Shown in pieces: positions 30,691 through 41,623 of a DNA stretch of 64,000 bases (position 1 is its first letter; every line of letters begins with the position of its first letter). Under the pieces are notes generated by a model that was given only the letters and a program-made list of their open reading frames with translations, searched no databases and was not told the origin of the DNA. A program made the translations under genes and the position numbers. This DNA comes from Ornithodoros turicata (lineage: Eukaryota; Arthropoda; Arachnida; Ixodida; Argasidae): NCBI RefSeq assembly GCF_037126465.1, contig NC_088201.1, positions 225,190,016-225,254,015 on the forward strand, read 5' to 3'.

Positions 30691-31163
30691 AGAGTCATTT
30701 ATAGGGAGAGTTTGGCCATTCTCTGATCTTTTGCCGCCTCGTGGGTGGAGCCTATTTTGACGTCAGAGTCGTCGTTGCGCCGCCCAAAAAGCCTGAATCC
30801 AAGCAGAATCCGCTTATCAGCCATCTGATGCGCGCCATATAGATGCTGTCCGTCAGCTTTGTTGTCGCAATGAATGCAATCAACAGGAATAACTGGCTTA
30901 TGACCCACAGCCGCCTCTCATAAGGGGGGTTTTGTTGCCAAACTGAAAGAGTTCAAGGACGAAGGGCTTTCGAAGGACAATGTACTCACGTGTTTTCCCT
31001 CCTTGCATCGTAAACAACGATCAGCATCAATATGGCGTTGGCGACTGGCTGACAACGGGACAACAATAGAGCACTGCGAGGGAGGTGGCTTAGCCGTGAC
31101 GTCGCATGACGCGCTTCAAATTAGGCTCCTCCTAATGGCCAAACGCTCCATATAAACGGCTCT
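30691..31163. mobile_element. Third-level TIR element with 10-bp target duplication
   Basis: Ends AGAGTCATTTATAGGGAGAG and, inverted, AGAGCCGTTTATATGGAGCG, both followed by TTTGGCCATT. Flanked by a perfect 10-bp repeat GGCAACGCGC (30681-30690 and 31164-31173). 473 bp with no ORF. Confidence 0.85.
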
Positions 31164-31437
31164 GGCAACGCGCGACTACGCTCTACATCTGGCGGTGAAC
31201 AGCGAGCTGAGCACGGCGTTGACTGACATTTCCCAACATGGCGTCGCCCATTGAGCTTTTGATCGAGACTGGAAAGGAACATCCGTGCCTATATAACAAA
31301 ATGCGTCTTTCTAATACAATTCAGTGTTAATGAAAAAATGGCTAGGAAGCAGGCGAGCTGGTGAAGATGATGCTGATGATGATAATGATGATTAGTGTTT
31401 TATTGGCGCAGCGGTAACTACGACCACAATATGAAGA

Positions 31438-31704
31438 TGGTGCATAATGTAAAACCCCGAGACTAGGGGAACACGAAAGGACACACTGCACGAAAGGACA
31501 GACAATATGTGTTTGTGACTTCGTGTTGTGTCTATCCTTTCATGTTCCCTTGTCTCCAGGTTTTACATTATGCATCATCTTCACCCCGAGACCAGGGAGC
31601 ACGAAAGGACAGACACAACACGAAGTCTCAAACACAGTGTCTGTCCTTTCGTGCAGTCTGTCCTTTCGTGTTCCCTAGTCTCGGGGTTTTACATTATGCA
31701 TCAA
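31438..31704. repeat. Nested palindromic element (CTAGTCTCGGGGTTTTACAT)
   Basis: GCATAATGTAAAACCCCGAG with CACGAAAGGACAGAC motifs occurs in both orientations; a third, middle copy of the end sits at 31555-31600. The same ends frame 47091-48086. Confidence 0.75.
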
Positions 31705-32130
31705 TGTTAATGATTGGGGGTACCAACCGTATTACAGTAGTACAAACTATAACAGTACAGACGATGGGAACACGGATTGCCTTGAGTCGGATTTCAGCAA
31801 GATGTGACTCCTTTCCCATTATGAAATGTGAAAATCGCCGAATCGCGTCAGACTATGACCTCGGTAAGATGGGGAAGCATGGCGTAGTGAACGCTGACTG
31901 TCGGCGCGGACGAAGACTACGTCGGACTCTAAACCAGCCTTAACAGGCCGCTCAAGAGCGCCGTGATTAGGCGCTCCTCGCACGTCTGCGATAGGTCCCG
32001 CTTCGGTTTTTGGAGCCGGGAAAAAGAATGGTCCGTTAGAGGTATACAAATTTGCAATGAATGGGTTTCGTGTCGTTGTATCGCTATCGCCCGCTACGAC
32101 GTTCTCATTGACATTTTGGCTCTAACTCTT

Positions 32131-32161
<31 letters not shown>

Positions 32162-32330
32162 TAATACAAAACTCACAACTTATTTTCGCTTGAATAATTA
32201 ATAAATTACAAAACAAAAATTAATCTGAGTATTCTCACACCACTGGTCAATCTATGCAGTCCGGATTTTTGGTGTGCGATAAATCATTTTTTAAATTTAA
32301 ACTTTGGCCCAGTGTTCGTTAGACACCTTG

Positions 32331-32634
32331 CATAATTGCAGCAAGTCCCCCCGAAAAAAAAAAAAAAAATCCGACGGAGCAACCTGCTTCATCCTGAAAT
32401 TTTATAGTTCCGAATTGCTCAATTTCCGTTCTGACGCTCTTGAACGTTTCTGCTGTTGGAATATTATAACGCAAATCTACGACGTATAATCAGAATGTTT
32501 TTGTTTTCTCATTTCTCTTACTTCCTTGAGCGATTTAATAACATCCGTAGAACTTTTCACTTTAAACGACCTGCGTCAGTACCTATAGTTACAATAACTA
32601 GTTACTTTCCAGTATTATCTCGTTTTTTCCCCCT
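32331..32634. other. Unassigned stretch
   Basis: A run of A near 32356; nothing else seen. Confidence 0.35.
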
Positions 32635-33031
32635 ACACTGTAAACTTTTTCACACCTTTAAAGGTGTGCTCTATGAACATTCAACCTGGTGGCGTAACAT
32701 TGCATCTCCAGGGTGATATTTTACAAAATTTGGAAAGCATTACTAAAGATCAAGTGTCAGTGCAAATCTTGCTTTCATTATGTCTTGGATATTGTAGGTA
32801 TGAGCTAATGCATATATGCATCGCTATCGATAATCGAGCACGCGCAAGTGTCTATACTGTTGAACAATGTTGAGATGTTGCAAGACTGAATTTTTGGAGG
32901 ACAGACAACACTCGAGTAAAGAAAATTTGTGCGAAACCGTGCTCCATTATGGTGTTACAAAAATTACACCTAAAAAGGCGTGCGCCCTGCACGCTATTAC
33001 ACCTTTAAAGGTGTGAAAAGATTTAGAGTGT
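32635..33031. mobile_element. ACACTGTAA-ended MITE, copy 1
   Basis: 397 bp beginning ACACTGTAAACTTTTT and ending GATTTAGAGTGT. Just inside both ends is the palindrome CACACCTTTAAAGGTGTG. Copy 2 lies inverted 159 bp away. Confidence 0.8.
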
Positions 33032-33190
33032 ACAACCTTGGAAACTATCTACATTTCCTCCACCACCTCTTTCCCACAGGTATATCTGGCTCACATTACT
33101 CTTCGCAGTTCTCAAGAAAGTGGTGATTTGAAAGGACACGACTTAGCACCACTACTCAAAAACAACATTGTGTCGCGACAATCACTAACT

Positions 33191-33590
33191 ACACTGTAAC
33201 CGTTTTCACACCTTTAAAGGAGTAATAATGTGCATGGCGCATGCCCTTTTCGGTGTAATTTTGGTAACGTCATAATAGAGTGCGGTTTAGCACTAATTTT
33301 CTTTACTCGCATGTCGCCTGTCCTCCAAAAATTCAGTCTTTCAAAGTCTCAACATTGTTGGACAGTATAGTACACACGTACACGTGCTCGAATATCGGTA
33401 GCGACGCATATATGCATTAGCGCGTACCTACCATATCTAAGACATAATGAAAGCAAGATTTGCGCTCATACATGATCCTTTGTAATGCTTTCTGAATTTT
33501 GTAAAATATCATCCTGGAGGTACAATGTTAGACAACCAGGTATGATGTGCATGGCGCACACCTTTAAAGGTGTGAAACTGTTTACAGTGT
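33191..33590. mobile_element. ACACTGTAA-ended MITE, copy 2 (inverted)
   Basis: 400 bp, the inverse of copy 1 through its full length, for example GACATAATGAAAGCAAGATT here against AATCTTGCTTTCATTATGTC there. Ends ACACTGTAACCGTTTT and CTGTTTACAGTGT. Confidence 0.8.
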
Positions 33591-34123
33591 TCTAGCTTTC
33601 GAAATCCTTGGTATGGCGTCTGTGATTGAATAATTTCAAAGACGGGACTGAAGCAGTCGAAGCACAACACTTATTTATTTATTTTACCATCACGGACCAA
33701 AATAACTTTCCCGTGACAACAAGCGGTTTGCAAGTATAGATAGATAAAGTAGATTGTAGTATAACGTTATTTTCATCCACTTGCATTGAGGGCCGGAAAA
33801 TCACAAGAAAAACTCGTTACTTTTTTGTTTTTGTTTTTGGACAGCCTGACAAGTCCCAGTGTAATACCTGACGTTTTGCAGCAGTTAAGAGCTTGTATAG
33901 TGCGGGTACAGACGTTTTTCAGTACTGCTGGAGAAAGTTACTGAGACAAGCTTTGTGCAACATCTATTATTCAGGGGCAACATGTCCACCTAGCTCATGA
34001 TTTGGAATAAAAGTATTCGACTTTAGTGCTGCACAATTAGGACAGTAACTGCGGAGTGACGAATTTACTTTACCAGTAACTTACCTTTGCGGTCTACTTA
34101 GAGTTACTGTACCTTGCCTTAGC
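33591..34123. other. Unassigned stretch
   Basis: A TTTA run near 33670 may be an old LINE tail; otherwise nothing. Confidence 0.35.
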
Positions 34124-34215
34124 CAGTGATGGACGTTAACTACTTCTACAGTAGTTTAACTATAACTACTAACTACTTCGTGATGGAGTAGTTTAACTAG
34201 TAGTTCAACTACTTT
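34124..34215 (+). mobile_element. Solo hAT-type end
   Basis: CAGTGATGGACGTTAACTAC followed by repeats of AGTAGTTTAACTA, typical of one hAT terminus. No matching opposite end was found within the next few kilobases. Confidence 0.6.
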
Positions 34216-34929
34216 TCAAGTTTCAAGAAAGAAGCGCTAACTGTTTGTTACTCTATGTGACTGGAAAATTGCTACGTTGGCTGAGCTATATAGCCCTATG
34301 CCCTTCAAATTGACCAAGGGCACATATTTACGTAGACTGTTACATTCAGGAGACCACTCGCGAAGTTCGGTGACAATTTGCAGTCCTGGGGAGTGAATGT
34401 CGGGTTAGGAGACTAAAATGGGGAGTAATTGGGGGGGGGCAGACTATAGGTAGTAGAAGCTGCAATTACTCCCCGTTTCACTCCTTTTTTTTTTCTTAGA
34501 GTGTAGTACAGAAAAAGATGTACTGGCTCGAGCTGCACGGCTGCTTCAATCTAATGCGCGTCGCATTTTATTGGTCGTTCTGTTCGCTCTTCGTTCGATT
34601 CTAGGCTGAACCCACTATCTGAGAAACTATCCGCTGTCCTACCCTGTGGCACGTGCAACATGTCGCCGCACTACGGGGAAAAACCTTACGTGTAACGTCA
34701 CGGCTCCATTATATTTTATATTATTATTAGACTGAACCCACACTGAAGTAGAGCTACATTGTGCGACACGAAGAGGACCAGCTGCAGTCGTTAATAAATG
34801 TTCTTGCGAAGCATTTATTGTACTTGTTTACTTACATGTCCTGTTTGCTTACTTTTATTTACTTGTACTTGTGTTTGTTGTAGAGTATTTATTAGTTGCA
34901 CCGTTGCCTAGTGTTGCTTTCCTGTTGCT
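34216..34929. other. Unassigned stretch
   Basis: Holds a small inverted pair (GGGGAGTAATTG near 34420 and CAATTACTCCCC near 34461). No gene. Confidence 0.35.
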
Positions 34930-35594
34930 GTTGGTGTTTGTCCCATATAAGCTCTTTATACACGAAAGAGGAATTGTTTATACAACTCTGCTCTTACACA
35001 CAACCAATTTTTTCTTGCGCTAGATAATGCAGCGCGGCCTATTTTCTTCTCTTGCCCTGACCGGAAGTTGGACAATCTTCCAGCAGATTTAAATAGAACA
35101 TCAATTCCGTTCACTTTGCCTATTTCTTTTAGCCGGCGTTCCCGCTGTGTGGGATTATCTAATAACGACGGGGTTTTCTGCATGTTTTTCCTCCTTCGAA
35201 TTTCCTTCTTTGTCAACTCTTCTAGTAATCGTACGCAGTTATCGCTCAATCAGTGTGCTAGGGTTTCCTGCGCTTTGAACACATTGTCGTTTTTTTTTTT
35301 ACAACTTTGTGGCTTTTGGTGTTGGCAGTATTTTTGTAACGCGTTGCTCAGGACGTTAATTACTGCCGCATTTTTTACCGTGTATCCTCACGGAATATTC
35401 CAGTGGAAGGAAAAGGGAAACCACTGCCTCACAGAGCCGAAGTTCCTTCCCGTGTTATGTTGGGCATTCACGCGCAGCGGAATATCGGGACTGGCGTGCT
35501 GCGCATTTAGCAGACGACACTTAGCAAACGACAAGGTCAGTGTCTTTCCCTGTCGTCTGCTACGGAATATCTTGTGGTTGCGTCGCAGGATATA

Positions 35595-36469
35595 CAGGGT
35601 GTACCAGAAAACGTGTCATTGAATTATAATAAAAAAACTACGCCACCTAGAATTATGCGGTCAAGAGCATTTGTTCTTATTAGGTTTTTGCCACCTCCTA
35701 ATGTGAATGTCATGTACTCTAAGTTTAATTATGTAAATATTTGCGAACTGAACTCAGAAATTTGCCAAGTAAAGGTCACTTTTTTACCCCACCAATATGA
35801 AGAGCGTGCCGAATTCACTCAAATTCATGATAATTCACAGTGTATTCACGAGCTATCCCATCGGAAAAAATAGCCGAATATCATGCTTTTCGGAGCACCG
35901 GACGATAGCGCGCGATGACTTTTGAGCGCAAGCGCTCTCAGTCCGACGAAAGGAGGGTCCAAAGTCAGCCCACAGACTGATAGTAGAAAAAGTAACAGTT
36001 CCTAAAATTGGGAGAGGGAAAGCATCATCCCAGCGAAAGTCGGACGTGATAAGCCGTGCCTGTTTTATCTCTTTCTGCGATATCGGGGAGGGCTGGGTTT
36101 CCAACCTCCTTTCGTCAGACTGACAAAGATTGCGCTGAAAAATTCATGGTGCGCTATTCTGTGCGACCTCGGTAGAGCATGATGTTCGGCTATTTTTTCC
36201 GATGGGATGGCTCCTGAATACCCTTGTCAATTATCATTAATTTGACTAAATTAGACACGCTCTTCACATTGGTGGGGTAAAAAAGTGACCTTTACTAGGC
36301 AAATTTCCGACTTAAGCTCGCAAAAATTTACATAATTAAACTTACGTTACATGACATTCACATGAGGAGGTGGGAAAAACCCAGTAAGAACAAATGCCAT
36401 TGACCGCATGACTCTATGTGGTGTAGTTTTTTTATTATAATTCAGTGACACGTTTTCTGGGTCACCCTG
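35595..36469. mobile_element. Foldback MITE family (ACGTGTCATTGAAT ends), copy 1
   Basis: 875 bp, TA on both sides. Ends CAGGGTGTACCAGAAAACGTG and, inverted, CAGGGTGACCCAGAAAACG, with arms of about 300 bp (shared GCATTTGTTCTTATTAGGTT, TTGCCAAGTAAAGGTCACTT). Copies 2 and 3 are at 41624-42503 and 62378-63184. Inserted in the Penelope-like element. Confidence 0.88.
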
Positions 36470-36865
36470 TATGCCATGGTTATCAGTGTAGGCGAAGAGA
36501 TGACGTTGAGCGCTCTGGTTCACGTGACAGCAGAAAGCTGTGACGTTTTTCGCATCTTCCGCTTCTGGGGGAGTGTCGCTCGTGTGAATACAAGGTTACT
36601 GTCGTCCAATGACGTCTCCGGGTTTTTTATGCCTTTGCTCGTATCTCCAACAAACGTGTGACTATTCCAATACTCGATAACCACGCCAAGATATTGTACA
36701 CCCTTTCCTATACCTTCTTTTTTGTTACAGTGAATTCTAAGGATCTTCCGATTTTATCAATGTTATTTTTCAGATCATCCATGTTTACTCTTTCCCGGAC
36801 AAAGAACAGGCAATCGTCGACATGCTTCTAACTTTCCATACAGTGGGGCAACGCTCTTCCTTCGT

Positions 36866-37670
36866 ACATTGAGTGTTTGTTTAAACTACAAAAGAGAGCC
36901 GTTAGATTAATAAGTTTCTCTAGTATTCGAACATCACCTATTGTGTTGTTCCCCGCATTGAACAATATTACCTCTCCCTGATCTTATTTTTGAAAGATGT
37001 ACAGCTCTGGTCAACCTTAACAATAACATTGAAAAAAAAAAAAAAAGGGGGGTCTCGCTCCCAAGCGCGATTTCAGCAACCTTTGAAGCTACGAGGATAC
37101 CTTAATTTAGCAAAATTATTCTGTTAGCTTAACGCAAGGATTTCGTTCCAATTTTTTTTTCTAGTGTTATTATTAGGGTTGACAAGAGTTCTACTGTTTG
37201 GGGACACGGTTAGCTAAGTACTTCCCTGTCCCATACTACCTCGGTTGCGCTTGAAAGTGTTGTGCCAATATTGTATTTGAAGGTGGACCATGTGCAGCAC
37301 GCGTTTATTACTCGAAAGAAATAGTCTTGCAACACCTGGATATTTGAGATACGATAAACCACGGAGCGCTGATTCTAAACGGCCGTATCCCCTACAGTAC
37401 GTTGCTTCTCTATTCCATTGTAACGACAAACTTGCCCTACAGCAATTGTGTATTTCGAAAATGTATGAGAAGCAACCGAATCGTTGCTTTACATGATTAT
37501 ATTTTGTATAGGCAAAAAAAAAAAATACATGGAACCCGCGTGTAACCGTGTGCTTTGGTACGATATTGTGGAATTCCCTACCGCTCGACGTGAAAAATAG
37601 TAATTGTTTTGTCACTAAGTGAAGGCAGCATGTACTTTCCGCATCAAAATACTTAAATATTGTTTAATAT
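36866..37670 (+). pseudogene. L2/CR1-like LINE C-terminal fragment, degenerate
   Basis: Plus-strand ECLFKLQKRAVRLISFSSIR at 36866-36925 and, after about 600 bp of decayed sequence, FGTILWNSLPLDVKNSNCFV near 37553-37612. These match the KLQKRAVRxI and WNSLP blocks of the ORF2 C-terminus. An A run at 37030-37047 and stops show it is dead. Confidence 0.6.
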
Positions 37671-38475
37671 TTTACTTTCTTTGTTAGTTGCTGTGTTTTT
37701 ACTTGTGTTGCAGGAGTCTCTACGAGCATGTGCTATTGACCCTGTACCACGGTGCTGTTTTAACCGCCAGCTGCTCTCTGTCTTGAATAAGTTCAAAATA
37801 GTTATTAAGCTGATAATTACTAATTAATGATTAATTTCAGTCTATATTTTCTTATCTACCGTCGCAGGAGTCAGGGTGATCAAATAAGCGGAAATTTTTT
37901 ATTTTGATTTTGATTTTTGATTTCCTCGGAAGACACGATTAGCGTAGAATCAAAGTAGTGAACTGTTACATTCATGAACACTTCCATGATGCAACGGGAC
38001 TTATTGTAGAATTTAGTCATGCATATCTTTGCAGTTGTTTGTTCTACACATGTTGTACGAACGCCTTTACGTACATCTCTTTTCATACATTTATTGACAG
38101 ATCCCCACAACATCTAATAGGATGTACCGGTCATAATCTCTAAAGATACCAACTGCGCAATAAGTGCGTTTAGGCTTAAAAACCTTACATTGTTAGACGC
38201 AGATAAATCCAGAAAATTCTTGGTGTTCTAAGTGGGAGACTTTACTGGATAACAAGCTGCTGTATTAGGTAAGAATTTCTTTTTAAAAACTACGGCAAGA
38301 TAGAGCAGGAAAAACAAAAATGCAGTTGAAAAGATTTTTGAAGAGATGCGTAACTAACCTAATAGTAAACGTTTCCCAGTTATACCTCAAAATCTTCTCC
38401 AAGATAAAGTTACACAAGGAAGACGCTGCACTATAAGATCAATGCACCAGAAAAGGGCGCGTGGCATGACGTATT

Positions 38476-39690
38476 GTGCAGTTATGTACAAGAAAAATTG
38501 AAAAGTTTCTACACGTTGAAGATACGTATGAGATCAAGAATTCCGATCAAGGAGTCATATTTGTAAAAGCAAACGGCACACAAAGGGTATCCTCTTTTTT
38601 TTCTTTAGATGCAGTGGATTTATGCTATATAATCTATGTACATGTACAAGAGCATATTTACTTGTGTAGAACGAGCACTTGAAAAGGTGGTCACGATTGA
38701 ATTCCAGAACAAGGGCGGTTGCAGTATAGAAGTGTTTATGAGTGTAATAAAACTACTTTTGGATTCTACGCTGATCGAGATCTCCGAGAAAAACTTTCGA
38801 CAGGAAAAAATAAATAAAAAATAAAAGAAAAACGTGCATGTATGTAGGGTCAAAATCGCCCCCTATTTGAGCACTCCGTTTCTTGACGCGGTAGATAGAA
38901 GAAAAAATATTTTCAAAAATATTATTAAAGGTAGATACTACTATTTAAACAGATATTATTATTTAAAAAGAAACATAAGTAAATTTAAGAGGTATTGGTC
39001 CGTCAACAATTACCTGTACTTTGTTCGGCAAGGAACCATCACTGATGACCTCAAAATAACTGAAACTTTCTAATAGCTGTCAATAAAATAAAATAAATAA
39101 ATAAAGCGCACGGAAAATGGTCTATAAGGTCTTGAGGCGTTTATCGAGCAGGAAGATACACATGTACACATACAAATATATCAAAAACCGGCGATGCCGG
39201 ACTATTCTTGTTATTCAAAGACTAAAAAAAGTGGGATAGCGATTAGCGCAATGAGGAAGACGTTTGAAAAATTCTGCCAACACCAAACGCGGCGAAGTTG
39301 TGAGAAACAAATTGAAAGATTCCAAAGGGCAGGGTACCCTAGAACGCTGATTTATGATAACTCTGCACGATTATTCACAAAGTTGATAGAAAAAAAAAAG
39401 AAACTCAAAGAAGGAAAAACTATGGAAACGTCACCGTTATTAGATACTTCCACACAGCGGGGCACCGGCTGATCTATGGAATCAATGTGCTGTTTAAAAC
39501 TGAGGGAAGATTGTCCATCTTCCGGTCAAGGTAAACGAAGAAAATAGGCCGCACTGCATTATCCGGCCCAAGCAACAAAAAGAAAGAAGAAAAAGATGAA
39601 CATAGCCAGCAGAGAAGTATATAGAATTCTTGTTTCACGTAACGAAGTTTATGTAGGACAAACCTCACGTTGTATAAACACTTGACTTAA
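38476..39690 (+). pseudogene. Penelope-like element fragment, plus strand
   Basis: Pieces in order: an RT-like piece CSIEVFMSVIKLLLDSTLIE (38710-38785, like the minus copy), then near 39200 YSKTKKSGIAISAMRKTFEK and QIERFQRAGYPRTLI (the connector before the nuclease), and REVYRILVSRNEVYVGQTSR with CINT near 39620-39680 (GIY-YIG start). The RT catalytic VDD segment is missing, so it carries an internal deletion. It points away from the minus copy, so the two lie head to head around 38.1-38.5 kb. Confidence 0.7.
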
Positions 39691-39855
39691 AATAATGTTG
39701 TTGCTCTTTGTTTGTCTCGGAGAGCGTGCGTCGGCAACTAATAAATACTCCACGTTTCAAGAACATCTAAGAAACTGCTCTGGTTGTAGTACAATGTTCC
39801 AGAACATCGAAATAATCGGCACCCGTTGCTTAGAGGGGGGTAGCCCGAAATGGCG

Positions 39856-40269
39856 CCGTTAAGAATCCACCGTTTAGAATCCCATGTGTTCAAAATCCCA
39901 AACGGCGCTAGCGTAGCGTTGCATGCGTGCCCAACTGTTGGGAGCCCCCCAACGGTGTGACGAACTGTCAAAAAACAGCTAAGCTAACCTAACATAACCT
40001 AACCTAACCCAACCCAACCCAACCTAACCTAACCCAACCTAACCAAATTCTAATAATTTTTGCTGCTGCGATGTGACCGCCTTGCTAAGCCGAACGGTCA
40101 CCAAAAACATGGTTTTTACTAACGACAATGACTTCAACTTGCGCCAAAATGACGCAATACCGCGAGGTTTGTCAGTAATATGTATTATTCGACACTGTGA
40201 TTCAGCCATGCTTCATATTAAAGCTTTAATTTAGAAATCTGGGATTTTAAAGGGTGGCTTCTTAACGGG
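39856..40269. mobile_element. TIR element carrying TTAGG repeats, copy B
   Basis: Inverse of 15403-15800 over its whole length: GTTAAGAATCCACCGTTTAG at one end, GTTGCATGCGTGCCCAACTG, the CCTAA tract, GCGGTATTGCGTCATT-type segment, and AAAGGGTGGCTTCTTAAC at the other end. Confidence 0.65.
39985..40044 (-). repeat. Interstitial TTAGG tract (CCTAA on plus strand)
   Basis: About twelve CCTAA/CCCAA units, longer and more varied than the tract at 15641. Confidence 0.9.
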
Positions 40270-40277
40270 GGAATATC

Positions 40278-40700
40278 GTGGCATCCCCGCTTAGTGGTTA
40301 GTATGACTGCTTTCCACGCCAAGGCTGCGAGGGGAGACGGCCTGGAATCGCGACACCCGCTGTGCTGTCTGAGGTTTTCTCTTGAGGTATAGACCTTCTC
40401 GAATCGCGGCTGCAGCTGTGCTGTCTGAGGTTTTCCCTTGAGGTATATACCTTCTCGAATCGCGACACCCACTGTGCTGTCTGAGGTTTTCTCTTGAGGT
40501 ACAGACCTTCTCGAATCGCGGCTGCAGCTGTGCTGTCTGAGGTTTTCCCTGGTTTCCGGTAGACTTTCTAGAGTGCAGACGAATGTCGGCACAGTTCCCC
40601 GTGAAGCCGGCCCAGGGCGAATAGTAATCCCCCTATCCCCCACTCCCATCACTCAAAGCTGCAGTTGCTTCGCAGCGCTAACACGGAATTTAAGAAAAAG
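40278..40700 (+). mobile_element. tRNA-derived SINE with internal 56-bp tandem amplification
   Basis: Head gtggcatccccgcttagtgg (A box), then the block TGTGCTGTCTGAGGTTTTC four times, at 40361, 40417, 40473 and 40529, a period of exactly 56 bp. The units alternate gcgacaccc and gcggctgcagc variants, so a 112-bp dimer is the likely duplication step. The normal body and A-rich tail follow (gaatgtcggcacagttcccc, cgcagcgctaacacgga). The B box region is altered. Confidence 0.88.
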
Positions 40701-41623
40701 ACAAATTACGCCGATTTCCTCTTTCAGCTTACGGGAACAGGTGTTTCTTGTACAAGGAAGCCACAAACGATAAGACAAGAAGGGAGAACCTGTATTAGTA
40801 AACCATCTGTAGAATACACAGATTGCATTAGAATATTTTTTGTGGAGTTATCAATTGGGTTTGGAGCGTTTTCTGGATAGTCTGCCGCTAGGTACAGTGT
40901 AACTACATACGTTAATTACATGATTATGGTGGCATATTAATTGAACTATATCTATAAAATAAATCATATAAAAATATATACAGATTAATATAAATAAAAA
41001 CATATTATATAATATGTTATGTTATATACGTTACATAATAAATACATGTAAATATGTTTCAATAAACGCAACATTGGTTGAAGTTTAGTGTTGGTGTCAT
41101 CGGGTCTGTCTTTTTTCGTCTTCTTCTTTTACGCAGCACTGGGTTTTCTTTTTACCGTTTTTGAGTTAGAAAACTGCTTTCTTTCATATATGTAAACGCC
41201 TTCCCGTTGAGAACATTGGCCACATACAATGTCGAACGACGTCAAACGCCGTCGTGCTTATTTCGTGCACACATCTAGAAGCAACTGTCGCAGTGACGAG
41301 GTGCATACAAATGAGACAGGAGGCACGAAGTGGGGAATGGCGGCACTTGTGGCCGTCGTCGGAAAAGAGACAACGCCAGGAGGGTCTTCGTGCGAATGAC
41401 CCCGTGTCCTTGAAACCTCCTCTCTCAGTGCTTGCTGCGCGTCTCTTGAGCATACACGGTCACTTTCAGGGACGCTTGACTTCATGGTGCCTCGAGGACA
41501 TAACATCTTCCGCGTTTATTTGTTTATTACCTCAATGTTGGGTATTACAATGGCAGAAGCAAAATTGGCAGGATTGATGGAAAACAAAGAGAACGGCAGG
41601 AGGTTCCAGCCCATACTTGTATA
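40701..41623. other. Unassigned stretch
   Basis: AT-rich near 40930-41070. Overlapping 80-107-codon open frames at 41184-41577 on both strands have no motif. Confidence 0.4.

Larger units (their letters stand above)
30562..31942. mobile_element. Second-level TIR element
   Basis: Ends AAGGCTGGTTTAGAGTCC in inverted orientation. The subterminal part is GC-rich (gcgcggcgcaaggccg). It lies within 30172-32330. Confidence 0.7.
30172..32330. mobile_element. Outer TIR element of a nested set
   Basis: Left end CAGGGTCCTTCACGCAAAGT, right end inverted CAAGGTGTCTAACGAACACT, both continuing GnGCCAAAGTTTAAA and ATCGCACACCAAAAA. The arms continue inside (30340-30480 pairs with 31990-32135, for example AACGGGTTTCGTGTCGT-like). 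It contains three further elements. Confidence 0.75.
34930..38113 (-). pseudogene. Penelope-like element, broken by two insertions
   Basis: Minus-strand pieces in order. At 38113-37880, an RT-like piece with IMEVFMNVTVHYFDSTLI. At 36840-36480, the catalytic-style HVDDCLFFVRERVNMDDLKN, then SLEFTVTKKK and YLGVVIEYW in shifted frames. At 35580-34930, a basic spacer, GIDVLFKSAGRLSNFRSG and finally RAYMGQT, the GIY-YIG endonuclease start. A LINE fragment (36866-37670) and a foldback element (35595-36469) lie between the pieces. Penelope-like elements join an RT to a C-terminal GIY-YIG nuclease, which fits this order. Many stops; not functional. Confidence 0.7.

Noticed and set aside
41184..41577. 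Overlapping open frames of 82-107 codons on both strands
   Set aside because: No motif, no start context or splice signals that favour any one of them.
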